NCBI GenBank assembly: GCA_938023035.1
Contig: CALIDI010000016.1
Span: 62,001-126,000, forward strand
DNA: 64,000 nt
Direction: 5' to 3'
Source: an uncultured Leptolyngbyaceae cyanobacterium
GTDB taxonomy: Bacteria > Cyanobacteriota > Cyanobacteriia > Leptolyngbyales > Leptolyngbyaceae
Shown: piece after piece, positions 1 through 9,565 of the stretch
Layout: each line of letters starts with the position of its first letter
Numbering within the stretch: the stretch's first letter is position 1
Notes under the pieces: generated by a model
Seen by the model: only the letters and a program-made list of their open reading frames with translations
Database searches by the model: none
Told to the model about the DNA's origin: nothing
Program-made: the position numbers and the translations under genes

Positions 1-1
1 A

Positions 2-772
2 AACCCTCGATTGGGGGATACGCTTGCAGTAGTAGTACAAGCGGATGGGCAGGATATTTCTGATTCTATTTCTATGCCTAGCCTGCGCTTCAATCAGCAG
101 GTGTTTCCACTTTTTGTCTTGGGAAATCAGCGTTTTCGTGCCTTACTCCCAACCACTCCCCTTGACAGCCCCGGTCGGCTAACAATTCAGATAACGCAGG
201 GGGAGGTCAACCGCAATTTGGCGATCGCGCTGCGTGCCAGACTCTTCCCCACCCAGTCCATCTGGCTGCCTCCGAGCCGTAATCAGCCAATTTCAGATGC
301 AGAGTTTGACCGGGTAGATGCATTCAAACGCACGGTCACCCCGACAAAGCTCTGGAGTGGTGCGTTCCTTCGCCCTAACCGGGGGCCAGTCAGTGGGGCC
401 TATGGCATTCGCCGCTATTACAACGGTGTCTTTGCTAAAGATTACTACCATCGTGGTGTAGATTATGCCGGTGGCCATGGTTCTCCAGTGATGGTGCCAG
501 CGGCTGGTCGCGTCGCCTTGGTCGGGCGCGAACAAGATGGGTTTCGAGTCAATGGCAACATGATTGGCATTGATCACGGGCAAGGAGTTACCTCCGCCTA
601 TCTGCATCTCAGCCGCATTTTAGTGAAGGAGGGCGATTGGGTGAAGCCAGGGCAGATCATCGGAGCAGTTGGGGCAACGGGAGCCGTGACTGGCCCCCAC
701 CTCCATTGGGGGCTATATGTCCACGGGCTAGCCGTTGATCCTGCGCCTTGGCGAGATCAAGGATTTGAGTAG
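2..772 (+). CDS. M23 family metallopeptidase, 5' end cut by window
   Basis: C-terminal part of a peptidoglycan endopeptidase of the M23 (LytM/lysostaphin-like) family, which cleaves peptide cross-links in the periplasm. The zinc ligands are visible as HRGVD (His-x3-Asp) and the closing HLHW motif, in the usual M23 spacing, followed by the typical VDPAPW end. The frame is open to the left edge. The first in-frame start is a TTG at 11 inside a conserved-looking stretch (RLGDTLAVVVQ), so the true start and any signal peptide lie upstream of the window. The N-terminal half seen here is a beta-rich domain common before M23 domains in cyanobacterial proteins. The next gene follows 121 bp downstream on the same strand. 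Whether it acts in division or wall turnover cannot be told from the sequence. Confidence 0.9.
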   Translation, partial: NPRLGDTLAVVVQADGQDISDSISMPSLRFNQQVFPLFVLGNQRFRALLPTTPLDSPGRLTIQITQGEVNRNLAIALRARLFPTQSIWLPPSRNQPISDAEFDRVDAFKRTVTPTKLWSGAFLRPNRGPVSGAYGIRRYYNGVFAKDYYHRGVDYAGGHGSPVMVPAAGRVALVGREQDGFRVNGNMIGIDHGQGVTSAYLHLSRILVKEGDWVKPGQIIGAVGATGAVTGPHLHWGLYVHGLAVDPAPWRDQGFE

Positions 773-893
773 TATTGGGGAGATTTGAAATCTCCTTAAA
801 GAGTGATGCGGATGCATCATGATCGGGCACGATACACCTAGCAACCCATGTTTTGCCCGCTATGGTAATGCGATTTGGACAAATAGAGGCACT

Positions 894-1445
894 ATGAGTA
901 TTGAAAGAATTGTTGAACAAGCTCTGCAAGATGGCTATTTGACCCCAGCAATGGAGTCAGAAGTGGGACGGATTTGTGACACCGCCACTGAGCTGTCGAT
1001 TGAAGAGTATATGGCGTTAGATCGTCTGATGGGTGCTCTGCTAACGGGAGAGGTTGTCGCTGTGCCCCGTAAACAGTTTATCAACGTGATGGAAGAACTG
1101 GTTTTAACCGAGGCGATCGCGCGGGTGGCTGAGATTGAAGCGACCAGTGATCGAACGCTCGATCTTGGAGACATTGCCGCCTATGCCCTCAATCGCTTAC
1201 CGCCTCTCTACGCCACGACAGAAGAGGGCGCAGATTATCAACGGCAGCGGGCAAAGGAAGAACTACAAGGAATGATTGCCCAGAAGGTCAGTGAGGCGAT
1301 CGCCCGTAATCTGGATCATCCCGAGTTCTTTCCTGAACGGCAAGCGCTCAATAAAAAGAGCGGAGATGAGGTGCTCAATCAGGTCAGTTCCCTCCTACAA
1401 GCCTACGCCCCCTCTTTTGAACCCCAACCGACTCGAAAAGACTAG
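894..1445 (+). CDS. ComFB-family protein (late competence / cyclic dinucleotide receptor family)
   Basis: Soluble 183-residue protein beginning MSIERIVEQALQDGYLTPAM. I recognise it as the cyanobacterial form of the ComFB family. The short core (about residues 45-105, with KQFINVMEELVLTEAIARV and ALNRLPPLYATT) is the ComFB-like segment, and LPPLY is its hallmark. Members of this family have been reported to bind c-di-GMP and c-di-AMP, with roles in cell size and natural competence in cyanobacteria; the role here is inferred from that. The frame is open upstream to 819, but the ATG at 894 is chosen because conserved-looking sequence begins there and the upstream 25 codons look like spacer. The C-terminal 30 residues are low-complexity and probably unstructured. 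No partner genes for DNA uptake lie beside it. Confidence 0.8.
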   Translation: MSIERIVEQALQDGYLTPAMESEVGRICDTATELSIEEYMALDRLMGALLTGEVVAVPRKQFINVMEELVLTEAIARVAEIEATSDRTLDLGDIAAYALNRLPPLYATTEEGADYQRQRAKEELQGMIAQKVSEAIARNLDHPEFFPERQALNKKSGDEVLNQVSSLLQAYAPSFEPQPTRKD

Positions 1446-1567
1446 TAAGAGGCGGGCTTATGTCCAGGTTGGTGAACTTGGTTAGGCGGGTTCATGCAAA
1501 CCCGCTCGTGAAGGGGACGAATTAACTTCAGCCAATCCCCACTTAGGAAAGTGTTGAATATACCTGG

Positions 1568-2620
1568 TTAAGCTGGGTAAATCAAAATCTTGTAAGTATC
1601 TGGGGTAGGCGAAATGGCTCGTTCAACCGCAGCCGCTAACTCTTGGAGAGGGTAGCGATCGCTGATCAGGGCATCCACATCAATGCGCCGATTGAAGACA
1701 ATATCCGTCGCCAGAGCCTGAACGCGATAGGAAGAGCTATAGCTTCCCATTAAATCAATCTCGCGACGGTAGAGAATATTAGGGTTGATTGGAATTTCCA
1801 CCTCATCAGGAAACTCAGCAAAAAAGAGAATTTTGCCACCCTTGCGAGTACAGTCCAGCGCTTGGAAAAAGGCTTTTTCACTGGGAACCGCCAGCAGGCT
1901 CGTATCCACCCCCATGCCTCCGGTCAGCGCTTGAATTTTGTCCGGCAAATGGGCATCGCGGGCATCAAAGGCTGCTTCAGCCCCAACTTCTAAAGCTTTT
2001 TCAATCCGACTGGGGAGTAGATCCGTGGCGATCGCCCGTGCACCAAAATACTTCACCAGCATAATAAACATCAGACCAATCGGCCCCGCCCCCGTCACTA
2101 AAACGATTTGACCGGGTTGAATTTGGGCTTTCTTCACCGCTTTCAAGCAACAGTTAGTGGGTTCTACAAAACTAGCTTGCTCAAAAGTTACATTGGCCGG
2201 GATTGGGATGAGACCGCCGTGGCGTACAATGTGCCCGGGCACTTTTACATACTCAGCAAAACCACCGCCACTGGGGGCGAAGCCTGCCGTTGTCGTAATA
2301 TTTTTGTAAACATCACACATCGAGTAATTCTCATTCAGGCAGTAGGCACAATGCATACAGGGGATATGATGCAACACCACCACGCGATCGCCCACCTGCC
2401 AGTGCGGCACTGCCACACCCACCTGAGCAATCGTGCCCGCCGTCTCATGGCCAAAGATGCGGGGTGGTTCATAGAGTGGGTAGCGGATCTTCTTAATATC
2501 AGACTGGCATAGCCCCACCACATTCACCTTCACCAGCACCTCATCCGGGGCAACTTCTGGGATAGGAACCTCTTCATAACTCAGTTGATTGACCCCGCGA
2601 AATACCTGTGCTTTCATCAC
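1568..2620 (-). CDS. zinc-dependent alcohol/polyol dehydrogenase (MDR family)
   Basis: A 350-residue medium-chain dehydrogenase/reductase. The catalytic-zinc region is seen as GLCQSDIKK (Cys ligand) and the GHE motif near residue 58. The structural-zinc lobe has four cysteines in CMHCAYCLNENYSMC. The Rossmann fold shows VTGAGPIGLMFIMLVKYFG, and an Asp at the end of the second strand (ATDLLPSR) favours NAD(H) over NADP(H). It belongs to the sorbitol/threonine-dehydrogenase-like group oxidising secondary alcohols, but the substrate cannot be read from sequence. It is a single gene, convergent with the ComFB-family gene and divergent from rpsB across 311 bp. No cofactor motif looks damaged. Confidence is high for the family and low for the substrate. 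Confidence 0.88.
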   Translation of the reverse strand: MMKAQVFRGVNQLSYEEVPIPEVAPDEVLVKVNVVGLCQSDIKKIRYPLYEPPRIFGHETAGTIAQVGVAVPHWQVGDRVVVLHHIPCMHCAYCLNENYSMCDVYKNITTTAGFAPSGGGFAEYVKVPGHIVRHGGLIPIPANVTFEQASFVEPTNCCLKAVKKAQIQPGQIVLVTGAGPIGLMFIMLVKYFGARAIATDLLPSRIEKALEVGAEAAFDARDAHLPDKIQALTGGMGVDTSLLAVPSEKAFFQALDCTRKGGKILFFAEFPDEVEIPINPNILYRREIDLMGSYSSSYRVQALATDIVFNRRIDVDALISDRYPLQELAAAVERAISPTPDTYKILIYPA

Positions 2621-2857
2621 ATCCTGCCTCCTAAGCCTCTGATAGAGACTCTATCACTGGAAGGGAAAGAAGCGAAGCCGCTCTCAAAAGCGGATTGAGG
2701 CATAGGTAGCCACGCAAAAGGATAGATTCAGCGCAGCCACATCCCCTATCTAGACTGCGAGCGTAAAAGCAGCCCACCAGGTTACTCTACCTCTACCTAA
2801 ACAGTGAGATCACCTTCCTAACCTCTGTGCTACGCTAGAAAAGCTGTCAAAATCACA

Positions 2858-2925
2858 CATCCGGGTTTTCGGGTGTTTTGCCCAAGGCAAAATGCTCCCG
2901 GATGGAAGGTAAACCCGAAAGGAGA
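2858..2925 (+). promoter_or_regulatory. structured 5' leader of rpsB
   Basis: Just upstream of rpsB an outer stem CATCCGGG (2858-2865) pairs exactly with CCCGGATG (2897-2904). Inside it TTTTGCC (2876-2882) pairs with GGCAAAA (2886-2892) across a CAA loop, extendable by three further pairs (2873-2875 with 2893-2895, including G-U). The ribosome-binding site AAAGGAG lies at about 2919-2925. A two-stem leader directly before a ribosomal protein gene suggests feedback control by S2, as known for E. coli rpsB; this application is inference. Confidence 0.6.
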
Positions 2926-2931
2926 AAAATC

Positions 2932-3726
2932 ATGCCAGTTGTTTCATTGGCTCAACTACTTGAGTCGGGGGTTCACTTTGGGCACCAGACCCGGCGCTGG
3001 AACCCCAAAATGTCCCAATACATCTATACGGCCCGTAACGGGGTTCACATCATTGACCTTGTGCAAACCGCTCAACTCATGGAAAAAGCCTATGAGTACG
3101 TGCGCAGCGCTTCTGAACAGGGCAAGAAGTTCCTCTTTATTGGAACGAAACGTCAAGCTGCTGGGATCATCGCCCAAGAAGCCTCGCGCTGCGGTGCTTA
3201 CTACATTAACCAGCGTTGGTTAGGGGGGATGCTGACAAACTGGGCCACTATTAAAACCCGTGTCGATCGCCTGAAAGAACTAGAGCGGCGCGATGAAACC
3301 GGAGCCTTGGATTTATTGCCCAAAAAAGAAGCATCCGTTCTCCGGCGAGAACTCGATAAGCTCCAAAAATATCTAGGCGGCATTAAGGCGATGCGCAAGC
3401 TACCCGACGTCGTAATCATTGTGGATTTGCGGCGTGAGTACAATGCAATTCAAGAATGCCAGAAGTTAAATATCCCCATCGTTTCGCTGCTAGATACCAA
3501 CTGTGACCCCGATGTGGTAGATGTGCCAATTCCAGCGAATGATGATGCCATCCGTTCGATTAAGCTTATAGTGGGCAAGTTGGCCGATGCGATTTACGAG
3601 GGTCGTCACGGGCAGCTTGATACCGAGGAAGACTACGAGGACTATGAAGGCGCTGAATACGATGTCGATTATGACGACGACATCGATGCAGCAATGGCAG
3701 ACGAAGGCGACGAAACGGGCGAATAG
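2932..3726 (+). CDS. rpsB: 30S ribosomal protein S2
   Basis: A 264-residue S2 protein of the small ribosomal subunit, with the family opening [20 protein letters not shown] and later motifs VGTKRQA-like ([10 protein letters not shown]), [12 protein letters not shown] and [13 protein letters not shown]. The ATG at 2932 is chosen over an in-frame upstream start at 2878 because it has AAAGGAG at proper spacing and matches the family start. The last 37 residues form a strongly acidic, Tyr/Asp/Glu-rich tail ([19 protein letters not shown]) beyond the conserved core. tsf follows after 40 bp on the same strand, the usual rpsB-tsf operon. Regulation probably involves the hairpin leader just upstream. 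Confidence 0.98.
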   Translation: MPVVSLAQLLESGVHFGHQTRRWNPKMSQYIYTARNGVHIIDLVQTAQLMEKAYEYVRSASEQGKKFLFIGTKRQAAGIIAQEASRCGAYYINQRWLGGMLTNWATIKTRVDRLKELERRDETGALDLLPKKEASVLRRELDKLQKYLGGIKAMRKLPDVVIIVDLRREYNAIQECQKLNIPIVSLLDTNCDPDVVDVPIPANDDAIRSIKLIVGKLADAIYEGRHGQLDTEEDYEDYEGAEYDVDYDDDIDAAMADEGDETGE

Positions 3727-3766
3727 GGCTGCTTTGTCGTTTTATGCAGTTTAGGAGCTATAGGGC

Positions 3767-4558
3767 ATGGCGGAGATTACAGCAAAAATGGTGAGTGAGC
3801 TGCGCCAAAAAACAGGCGCAGGCATGATGGATTGTAAGAAGGCACTGACGGAGTCTGGCGGCGATATGGAGAAAGCCACCGAATGGTTGCGCCAGAAAGG
3901 CATTGCTTCAGCAGAGAAGAAAGCTGGCAAGACCGCAGCAGAGGGCCTGGTGGGTAGCTATATCCATACAGGTGGTCGCGTGGGCGTGCTGGTAGAAGTG
4001 AACTGTCAAACAGACTTTGTTGCTCGTAACGAAGCCTTCCAGGCTTTAGTCCGCAATATTGCAATGCAGGTAGCTGCTTGCCCCAATGTGGAGTACGTGA
4101 AGGTGGCGGATATTCCGGCAGCGATCGCCGACAAGGAGAAGGCCATCGAAATGGGCCGGGATGATCTGAGTGGCAAACCCGACAACATTAAAGAAAAAAT
4201 CGTCCAAGGTCGGATCGAGAAGCGCCTGAAAGAGCTGTGCTTGTTGGATCAGCCCTACATTCGAGATCAGAGCATCACGGTGGAAGAGCTGGTCAAACAG
4301 CACGTGGCCCAATTGGGTGAGAATATCCAGGTACGTCGCTTTGTGCGGTTTGTCTTAGGAGAAGGGATCGAGAAAGAAGAAACCGACTTTGCCGCTGAGG
4401 TGGCGGCCCAAATGGGTCAAGCCCCTGCGGCTGCACCAGAGCCTGTTGCGGCAACGGAAGAAGTCGCTGCCTCTGAGCCAGAACCTGTTACTGAGCTGAA
4501 GCCTGAACCCAAACCGGCAAAAGCAGAAAAGGCGGACAAAAAGAAAAAGAAAAAGTAG
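3767..4558 (+). CDS. tsf: elongation factor Ts
   Basis: A 263-residue nucleotide exchange factor for EF-Tu. The N-terminal UBA-like segment with [20 protein letters not shown] and the EF-Tu-contacting [10 protein letters not shown] are present. The core ends near residue 220. It is followed by a Pro/Ala/Glu-rich linker and a lysine run (KADKKKKKK) at the extreme C-terminus, which bacterial EF-Ts proteins usually lack. It is cotranscribed with rpsB (40 bp gap, no hairpin with T-tract between). The basic tail contrasts with the acidic tail of the adjacent S2. A T-tract terminator lies about 220 bp downstream. Confidence 0.97.
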   Translation: MAEITAKMVSELRQKTGAGMMDCKKALTESGGDMEKATEWLRQKGIASAEKKAGKTAAEGLVGSYIHTGGRVGVLVEVNCQTDFVARNEAFQALVRNIAMQVAACPNVEYVKVADIPAAIADKEKAIEMGRDDLSGKPDNIKEKIVQGRIEKRLKELCLLDQPYIRDQSITVEELVKQHVAQLGENIQVRRFVRFVLGEGIEKEETDFAAEVAAQMGQAPAAAPEPVAATEEVAASEPEPVTELKPEPKPAKAEKADKKKKKK

Positions 4559-4778
4559 ATTGAAGGATAAATCTTCCGGACAAGTTTTATTGCCTGTGAA
4601 TCTATCCTCATAGCCTCTTTATCCGCAGATCAAGAAGTTTTCGGTGGGGTAATTGGTGATTCTTCACCAGAGTTCAATGGTCTAAGGAAAAGTGAGGCTA
4701 TTGGCACTCAGTGAAGTTGGCTAAACCAGTGGAAAGAAGTGCCTTAAACGGATGATCTAGTTCTCTGATAAAACGTGG

Positions 4779-4806
4779 GGCAGCCTTAAAGGCTGCCTTT
4801 TTTTTC
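4779..4806 (+). terminator. Rho-independent terminator downstream of tsf
   Basis: GGCAGCC (4779-4785), loop TTAAA, GGCTGCC (4791-4797), then a run of T to about 4805. It is a canonical intrinsic terminator for the rpsB-tsf transcript, about 220 bp after the tsf stop. An 11-bp tandem repeat (TTTCGATAAGC) begins at about 4803 and overlaps the end of the T-run. Confidence 0.85.
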
Positions 4807-5130
4807 GATAAGCTTTCGATAAGCGGGGCGAATGGGCGAGCAGGACAGCCACCGCCATCTGGGTTAGGGCACCTTAGCGTTGACAAACCTATGTCTTGCT
4901 GTCCTTTTACTGCTGTTTCCTGTCTCCTATTCCCTGTCTACTGCCATCTCTGTCGGTACTGGACGACTACACTAGCGATATCCGCCGTTGGCTTATCCCC
5001 GATTCAGGTAAATTAGAAGTAGGAAGTAGCTTGTAAAGCGCTATCAACCAAAACAGATGCGATCGCTGTCTGGTCAATCGCGCTTTAGCACAAAGCGATT
5101 TCAAGCTGGGTGGTTTCGTTAGAGCTTGCA
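4807..5130. other. spacer before the M50 protease gene
   Basis: It holds no convincing gene, RNA or repeat beyond the short tandem repeat at 4803-4824. HIP1-like octamers occur. The promoter of the M50 protease gene should lie here but no clear -35/-10 pair stands out. Confidence 0.5.
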
Positions 5131-6654
5131 ATGAACTCGATTACTGCTTTGATTGTACTGACAGCTCTCGCCTTCTTAGGTTGGGGGTACTACCGGGCGC
5201 GGCCTTTTGGGGGGGTTGGAGTATTGGCCTGGTTGCAATCAGTCGTGTTGATGGCTCCCTGGTTAATCTTTTTCGGGCTATTTGCAGCTGGCATTTACCT
5301 GAACTTGGTGGGAATTCTGATTTTATTTGTGATTTCAACGGGGGGCTATATTTATCTGGGTAATCGGCTGCGTCAGTTGGGTAAAGCTACCCTCTCGCAG
5401 CGAGCAGCGGCATTGCGCTCTAGTGTGACTGAGGCCTCTACCGATGATCCGGGTGCTCTAGACAGTGGAGAGGCAAAAACGCTGAGTTCTGATGATCGGT
5501 CATCGGTTTCCAATGGAGAGGATGCCGCAAATCCAGAGGTTGTGCCAATTCCGGTCGATGATCTGAAGGAAATTCAAACAATTTTTGGAGTTGATACTTT
5601 TTTTGCAACGGAAACAATCCCTTATCAGGAAGGAGCCGTCTTTAAGGGAAATTTACGTGGTGAGATTGAATCCACCTATCAGGCGCTATCTGAAGGGCTG
5701 AAGCAAAAAATGGGCGATCGCTACCGCCTTTTTTTAGTTAAAAATCAAGATGGCAAACCCGTTGTCATTGTGTTGCCCAGCAGCCGGGATCCTCAACCTT
5801 CAACACCCTTCCAAAAAATCTTCTCTGTATTGTTGTTACTAGTGACGGGGGCAGCCTGTTTAGAAAGCGGCGGCATGATGCTTGGGTTTGACTTTTTTAC
5901 CAACCCCAGTCGCTACCTAGAGGTTTTACCGCTGGCCGCAGGCATTTTGACCATTCTAGCTGTGCATGAAATTGGGCATTGGGTGCAAGCAAAACGCTAT
6001 AGCATTCGTTTAAGCTTTCCCTTCTTCATTCCTACCTGGCAGTTAGGCTCCTATGGTTCCCTCACCCGCATTGAATCGCTGATTCCCAATCGCACAGTTC
6101 TGTTTGATGTGGCCTTTGCCGGGCCTGCCTTTGGCGGTGGTTTATCCCTGTTGATGCTGCTCTTGGGTTTAGTGATTTCTCACAAGGGTAGTCTGTTTCA
6201 GATTCCGACCGAGTTTTTCCAGGGTTCGATTTTGGTTGGCACGTTGGCCAAAGTCGTGTTAAAGGAATCGCTGCAAACCCCGCTAGTTGATGTTAGCCCC
6301 CTAGTTGTTCTCGGTTGGTTGGGGTTGGTGATCAATGCCCTTAACCTTTTACCGGCAGGCCAGTTGGATGGTGGCCGAATGGTTCAGGCGATCTATGGGC
6401 GCAAAACTGCCGGTCGTACCACTTTGGGTACCCTGCTCTTTTTGGGAGTCGCTTCCTTGGTCAACCCCTTAGCGCTCTACTGGGCCATTGTGGTGGTGTT
6501 TTTGCAACGAGAGTTGGAACGTCCGGCGTTAAATGACCTGAGTGAACCGGATGACGCGCGTGCGGCCCTATGCCTACTGGCATTGTTTTTAACCATTGTC
6601 ACGCTGCTGCCGCTGACTCCAAGTTTGGCAGGTCGTCTGGGAATTGGAGGTTAG
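5131..6654 (+). CDS. site-2 protease family (M50) membrane metalloprotease
   Basis: A 507-residue polytopic membrane protein. The zinc site HEIGHW lies at residues 279-284 and the third ligand Asp413 in QLDGGR, inside hydrophobic helices, as in M50 intramembrane proteases that release membrane-anchored regulators. Two N-terminal transmembrane helices (about 5-75) come first, then a charged soluble region (about 80-225), then the protease core. It resembles the plastid/cyanobacterial EGY-type proteases in layout (known family; assignment inferred). An in-frame GTG at 5110 exists, but ATG 5131 precedes the first hydrophobic helix directly. The gene stands alone, with spacers on both sides. The substrate is unknown. 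Confidence 0.9.
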   Translation: MNSITALIVLTALAFLGWGYYRARPFGGVGVLAWLQSVVLMAPWLIFFGLFAAGIYLNLVGILILFVISTGGYIYLGNRLRQLGKATLSQRAAALRSSVTEASTDDPGALDSGEAKTLSSDDRSSVSNGEDAANPEVVPIPVDDLKEIQTIFGVDTFFATETIPYQEGAVFKGNLRGEIESTYQALSEGLKQKMGDRYRLFLVKNQDGKPVVIVLPSSRDPQPSTPFQKIFSVLLLLVTGAACLESGGMMLGFDFFTNPSRYLEVLPLAAGILTILAVHEIGHWVQAKRYSIRLSFPFFIPTWQLGSYGSLTRIESLIPNRTVLFDVAFAGPAFGGGLSLLMLLLGLVISHKGSLFQIPTEFFQGSILVGTLAKVVLKESLQTPLVDVSPLVVLGWLGLVINALNLLPAGQLDGGRMVQAIYGRKTAGRTTLGTLLFLGVASLVNPLALYWAIVVVFLQRELERPALNDLSEPDDARAALCLLALFLTIVTLLPLTPSLAGRLGIGG

Positions 6655-6749
6655 GGCGATCGCCCGATTCAATAGGATGACGTTTGCCCTGGCTCACGAA
6701 TCTGCCCGACTAGCTGAGGAGCCCAATCAGCACTAGCTTTGAGAGAAGA

Positions 6750-6917
6750 GCGTTGCTTAACGACGGGATAATGAATTGCCCTCATCCCCTTGCTTGTTGA
6801 ACGTCCGTCAGAACTGTCCCCTTCTTCTCAAGGGAGAAGGAATCTAGAGCGCCTGCACCCCTTGCCTAGGGTGAGGGCGAATTGGGTAAGTCCTATCTAG
6901 ATTCAACACCGTCGAGA
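6750..6917 (+). repeat. small inverted-repeat element, copy 1 (interrupted)
   Basis: Left part GCGTTGCTTAACGACGGGAT and right part (6884-6917) ending GATTCAACACCGTC match the element at 13622-13677 with about 80 percent identity by eye. The CCCTCATC-type element is inserted between them. Its ends are imperfect inverted repeats (CGTTGCT near both). The rest of the 6655-7186 spacer has no recognisable gene. Confidence 0.6.
6773..6883. mobile_element. MITE-like element (short form) flanked by GAATT duplication
   Basis: A 101-bp element (6778-6878) with ends GCCCTCA and TGAGGGC as terminal inverted repeats and an internal palindrome CTTCTTCTCAAGGGAGAAGG. It is flanked by GAATT on both sides (6773-6777 and 6879-6883). 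It interrupts a second repeat whose uninterrupted relative is at 13622-13677. No coding capacity; non-autonomous. Confidence 0.7.
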
Positions 6918-7186
6918 GAAGAGTTACACCCCGCAATCGCCGACAAGAGGAGGGAATTTACCCAGGGTTTCAGGGAGAACACCCGCTTCATCAGGTCAAC
7001 CGCTAAGATAGAATCGTTAGGGCTTCTTTATGCAATGTCACGAAAGCAACCATTGCTGTGGCTCTAGCAACTCCCAATTCAGTCTGGCAGGCGGGTCGAT
7101 TTCAGAGATTTTGCTTGTTCTCGACTGAGCTAACCCTTAATTAATACTCACCATTACTACTCACTCTTCTCTTCAGGTATTTCGCT

Positions 7187-8983
7187 ATGACCCTGCCCAT
7201 CCGTAACGTCGCTATCATTGCCCACGTTGATCACGGCAAAACGACCCTGGTTGATGCGCTTCTGAAACAGGCAGGTACTTTTCGAGAAGGAGAAGAGGTA
7301 CCAACCTGTGTGATGGATTCAAACGACCTAGAGCGGGAACGGGGAATCACTATCCTATCGAAAAACACAGCCGTTCGTTACAAAGAGACGCTGATCAATA
7401 TCGTCGATACCCCTGGTCACGCTGACTTTGGGGGAGAAGTAGAGCGGGTGCTAGGTATGGTGGATGGCTGTTTGCTGATTGTGGATGCGAATGAAGGCCC
7501 CATGCCCCAGACTCGATTTGTGCTGAAAAAAGCATTGGAGAAAGGTCTACGCCCCATTGTTTTGGTGAACAAAATTGACCGCCCCCAGGCCGACCCCCAC
7601 GGGGCGATCGACAAGGTGCTGGATTTGTTCCTGGAATTGGGTGCTGATGACGATCAGTGCGAGTTTCCCTATCTGTTTGCGTCGGGCCTATCGGGCTATG
7701 CGATCGCCGATTTGAATGATGAAAAAGTCGATATGCAGCCCCTTTTCGATGCCTTTTTGCGACATGTCCCCCCACCAGTGGGGGATCCCGAAAAGCCCCT
7801 GCAATTACAGGTAACCACCCTCGATTATTCGGATTATCTAGGCCGCATTGTGATTGGGAAAATTCACAATGGTGCAATTCGTGCCGGGCAACAGGCCGCC
7901 CTCATTCGGGAAGATGGCAGCATCACTAAAGCGAAAGTGACCAAACTCATGGGATTCGAGGGGTTAAAGCGAGTCGATATCGAGTCGGCATCGGCAGGTC
8001 AAATTGTAGCACTGGCTGGGTTTGCTGATGCTAATATTGGTGAAACCATTGCCGATCCAGAAAGCCCTCAGGCGCTCCCCTTAATTAAGGTGGATGAGCC
8101 AACTCTTCAGATGACCTTCTGGGTGAATGATTCCCCCTTTGCCGGTCAGGAAGGAACCTTTGTGACCTCGCGTCAGTTGCGCGATCGCCTGCTGCGTGAG
8201 TTGGAAACAAACGTCGCCCTGCGGGTAGAAGAGACCGACTCTCCGGATCGAATGCTGGTGTCGGGTCGAGGCGAACTCCACCTGGGAATTTTGATTGAAA
8301 CGATGCGGCGCGAAGGCTACGAGTTTCAGGTTTCCCAGCCGCAGGTGATTTACCGCGAAGTGAATGGCCAGCCCTGTGAACCTTACGAAACCCTAGTGCT
8401 AGATGTACCCGAAGACGCAGTGGGTGGCTGTATCGAACGACTTGGTCAGCGCAAAGCCGAAATGCAGGATATGCAAATCAGTGCCAATGGCCGAGGTCAA
8501 CTAGAGTTTGTCATTCCAGCGCGAGGATTAATTGGCTTCCGGGGTGAATTTATGCGCCTCACCCGTGGGGAAGGCATTATGAACCATAGTTTTCTAGAAT
8601 ATCGCCCCTTGGTTGGCGATATCGAAGCCCGTCGTAACGGAGTTCTGGTTGCCTTTGAAGAGGGGGTCGCCACCTTCTATGCCATGAAAAACGCAGAAGA
8701 CCGAGGGGTCTTCTTTATTAAGCCAGGTGTTAAGGTTTATAAGGGCATGATTGTGGGTGAACATAACCGTGCTCAAGATCTAGAGCTAAACGTGTGCAAA
8801 ACCAAGGCCCTAACCAATCACCGGGCCTCTGGCGGAGAAGAGTTGGTGCAACTTCAGGCTCCGGTCGAGATGAGCTTAGAGCGGGCGTTAGAATATATTG
8901 GGCCAGACGAATTGTTAGAAATCACGCCTGAATCAATCCGGATGCGGAAGATGGCCAATTCCAAGAAGCTAGCCAAGCGCTGA
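7187..8983 (+). CDS. typA: translational GTPase TypA/BipA
   Basis: A 598-residue ribosome-associated GTPase of the EF-G class, which helps ribosome assembly and stress adaptation. G motifs are visible: [10 protein letters not shown] (about 12-21), [25 protein letters not shown]. The BipA-specific C-terminal region follows ([20 protein letters not shown]), ending with the NSKKLAKR tail. Full length for the family. The ATG at 7187 begins at the conserved [20 protein letters not shown]. It is a single gene with long spacers on both sides. A perfect 11-bp stem with a long loop follows its stop. Confidence 0.97.
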   Translation: MTLPIRNVAIIAHVDHGKTTLVDALLKQAGTFREGEEVPTCVMDSNDLERERGITILSKNTAVRYKETLINIVDTPGHADFGGEVERVLGMVDGCLLIVDANEGPMPQTRFVLKKALEKGLRPIVLVNKIDRPQADPHGAIDKVLDLFLELGADDDQCEFPYLFASGLSGYAIADLNDEKVDMQPLFDAFLRHVPPPVGDPEKPLQLQVTTLDYSDYLGRIVIGKIHNGAIRAGQQAALIREDGSITKAKVTKLMGFEGLKRVDIESASAGQIVALAGFADANIGETIADPESPQALPLIKVDEPTLQMTFWVNDSPFAGQEGTFVTSRQLRDRLLRELETNVALRVEETDSPDRMLVSGRGELHLGILIETMRREGYEFQVSQPQVIYREVNGQPCEPYETLVLDVPEDAVGGCIERLGQRKAEMQDMQISANGRGQLEFVIPARGLIGFRGEFMRLTRGEGIMNHSFLEYRPLVGDIEARRNGVLVAFEEGVATFYAMKNAEDRGVFFIKPGVKVYKGMIVGEHNRAQDLELNVCKTKALTNHRASGGEELVQLQAPVEMSLERALEYIGPDELLEITPESIRMRKMANSKKLAKR

Positions 8984-9020
8984 GGTGAATGAGTGATCGA
9001 ACACCTAGCCTCATCAGGTA

Positions 9021-9102
9021 GAAAACCCCTATTAGGAACTACTTTTATTTAATTGTTAAGTCATTGTTAATGGCTAACGGGTTCTCCTTCTTAGGGGTTT
9101 TC
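9021..9102 (+). terminator. long-loop hairpin after typA
   Basis: GAAAACCCCTA (9021-9031) pairs exactly with TAGGGGTTTTC (9092-9102), enclosing 60 nt that can form smaller AT-rich stems. It starts about 37 bp after the typA stop. The strand ends with TTTTC but has no long T-run, so it may be a terminator, a 3'-end stabiliser or a small RNA. Confidence 0.45.
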
Positions 9103-9123
9103 CTGGTTGATTGACAAAACTTA

Positions 9124-9230
9124 AATCACCCTCACCTTAATCCCTCTGCCAGAGCGGGAGAAAGACTTTAGGACGGATTTTCTGCCCTGAATCTCCTTCT
9201 TTCCCGGTGGGAGAAGCAATCGGGGATAGG
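9124..9230 (-). repeat. degenerate copy of the CCCTCATC-type element
   Basis: Reads CCCTCACCTTAATCCCTCTG followed by GAGCGGGAGAAAGACTTTAG and a CTTTCCCGGTGGGAGAAG palindrome. This resembles the internal palindromes of the element at 30519-30655 in reverse orientation, heavily diverged. Ends are not definable. Confidence 0.4.
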
Positions 9231-9537
9231 GAAAAAAATTTGTTAGTCAACTAGGGGGTTTAGGATTAGCCATGTACTGTTAGGTCAGGGAGTGATTCTC
9301 AGGTTTCTCAATACTCACTATGGCAGTTAGCTTGATTGGTAACCGCATTTGTTCTGTAAGCCAACGACCCGGTAGTGAAGTCACCTCACAGCAAATTCCA
9401 AAGCAGCTATCAGCCGGGCAATTCACCTACAAGCAAGCGATTAGACAAACAAGCGACTAGCATAAGGCAGGGAAAATTATCAGCCTTAGCGTCACTCGAA
9501 TGCGATCGCGCTGCCTTTGGAGCCATCCTCATAACGC

Positions 9538-9565
9538 CTAGTTTTCACTATCTAGTTTTCACTAT
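9538..9565. repeat. exact 14-bp tandem duplication
   Basis: CTAGTTTTCACTAT occurs twice head-to-tail (9538-9551, 9552-9565), abutting the left end of the inverted-repeat element that starts at 9566. No coding sense. Confidence 0.9.

Noticed and set aside
7395-7877. Minus-strand 160-codon frame inside typA
   Set aside because: It is antisense to the conserved GTP-binding region of typA and has Pro/His/Arg-rich composition typical of a shadow frame.
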